Below, one piece after another: positions 23,411 to 23,865 of a stretch of DNA of 23,865 nucleotides. The stretch comes from Paramacrobiotus richtersi (Eukaryota > Tardigrada > Eutardigrada > Parachela > Macrobiotidae), in contig JAQGAU010000792.1 in the NCBI GenBank assembly GCA_034698045.1, positions 1-23,865 of the forward strand. The letters are read 5' to 3'. The notes beneath the pieces were generated by a model. That model worked only from the letters and a program-made list of their open reading frames with translations, did no database searches and had not been told where the DNA came from. Every line of letters starts with the position of its first letter. Position 1 is the first letter of the stretch. A program made the position numbers and the translations under genes.

Positions 23411-23865
23411 TTTTAGGGTTCTGCTTTTTAATTGTGTGTCTCAATGGGCAACAGTTAAAATGACTGGCAAACCGTAAAACGAAGAAACGACTGTCAGGAG
23501 CACGGGAAACCATAAATAACGGTGCCTGGAATTTTGTGGACGCAGACTGCAAGCTGAATGAAAAATTCGCCAGGGTTGTTTTGTTTTGATTCCGAGGCCA
23601 TTGGCCAGCTTAACCGACGGTCTGGGTTACTGACAGTGAATACATCCGGTCCAGTCAGGCGCATAGACTGCAGCTGCCTCTCAAATTTTGCCCGTACCGG
23701 TACATGTACTGGTTTTCCCAATTTATAATATAGAAATTGCGATAACCAAAACGGCGAACAAGAACATGAGCGTAACGTACAAACAAAGTGCAAAGTTGAC
23801 CGTGTTTGTGCGTAAAATCCACGTGTACTTGCCGAGCACGTGCGGCAGCCACGGTAACAAACTTG
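23411..23865. promoter_or_regulatory. Upstream region of MOV10L1
   Basis: 455 bp up to the window edge, expected to hold the MOV10L1 promoter and 5' UTR. On the minus strand TAACTGTTG (23457-23449) matches a MYB recognition element about 40 nt before the start codon. Two CACGTG E-boxes are at 23820-23825 and 23837-23842. A plus-strand frame opens at ATG 23766 and runs off the edge (33 codons, no recognised motif); minus-strand frames 23793-23494 and 23852-23655 also lack recognisable motifs. I call none of them a gene. Confidence 0.4.

Noticed and set aside
23494..23852. Minus-strand frames of 99 and 65 codons upstream of MOV10L1
   Set aside because: No recognised motif and they overlap each other in different frames; they could be real only as part of a gene beyond the window.

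Overview
The window is eukaryotic nuclear DNA from a small-genome invertebrate. It holds four heavily spliced genes and one gene with no intron in the part seen. Exons are GC-rich with G/C-ending codons, while introns and intergenic DNA are AT-rich. Introns begin with GT and end with AG, and run from about 55 bp to 920 bp. All five proteins were assembled by hand from the sequence by joining exons at GT/AG with matching phase and checking against remembered family motifs. A MOV10L1-type helicase and a RalBP1 indicate an animal, and a PMP3/UPF0057 proteolipid argues against a vertebrate or insect. A tardigrade or another small ecdysozoan would fit, but species identity is an inference that I cannot test here.

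Layout from left to right. (1) Positions 974 to 1, minus: 5' part of a type II phosphatidylinositol 4-kinase, open at the window edge. (2) Positions 3565 to 2967, minus: a three-exon gene for a 58-residue PMP3/UPF0057 membrane proteolipid, too fragmented to appear as one open frame. (3) Positions 10139 to 4452, minus: a nine-exon RalBP1 (RLIP76) orthologue of 663 residues, with a RhoGAP domain followed by a Ral-binding coiled coil. (4) Positions 10746 to 15735, plus: a twelve-exon TRMT11, the tRNA guanine-10 N2-methyltransferase catalytic subunit, 470 residues. (5) Positions 23410 to 16162, minus: a sixteen-exon MOV10L1/Armitage-type SF1 RNA helicase of about 1126 residues.

RalBP1 and TRMT11 are divergent across about 600 bp. 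TRMT11 and MOV10L1 converge with 426 bp between their stop codons. The genes do not form one pathway. They cover phosphoinositide and endosomal signalling (PI4K2), membrane potential or ion homeostasis (PMP3), Ral/Rho signalling and endocytosis (RalBP1), tRNA modification (TRMT11) and, by homology, piRNA biogenesis (MOV10L1).

The clearest non-coding structure is a 666-bp non-autonomous DNA transposon in TRMT11 intron 10. It has terminal inverted repeats of about 85 bp, each built from three units of a CTATAGGCACCCC motif, and a perfect 8-bp target-site duplication. Other structure includes AT-rich tandem and inverted arrays in introns, a duplicated CCAAT-box element between RalBP1 and PMP3, and a 20-of-21 base match shared by two distant non-coding sites. 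I see no tRNA, rRNA or CRISPR array.
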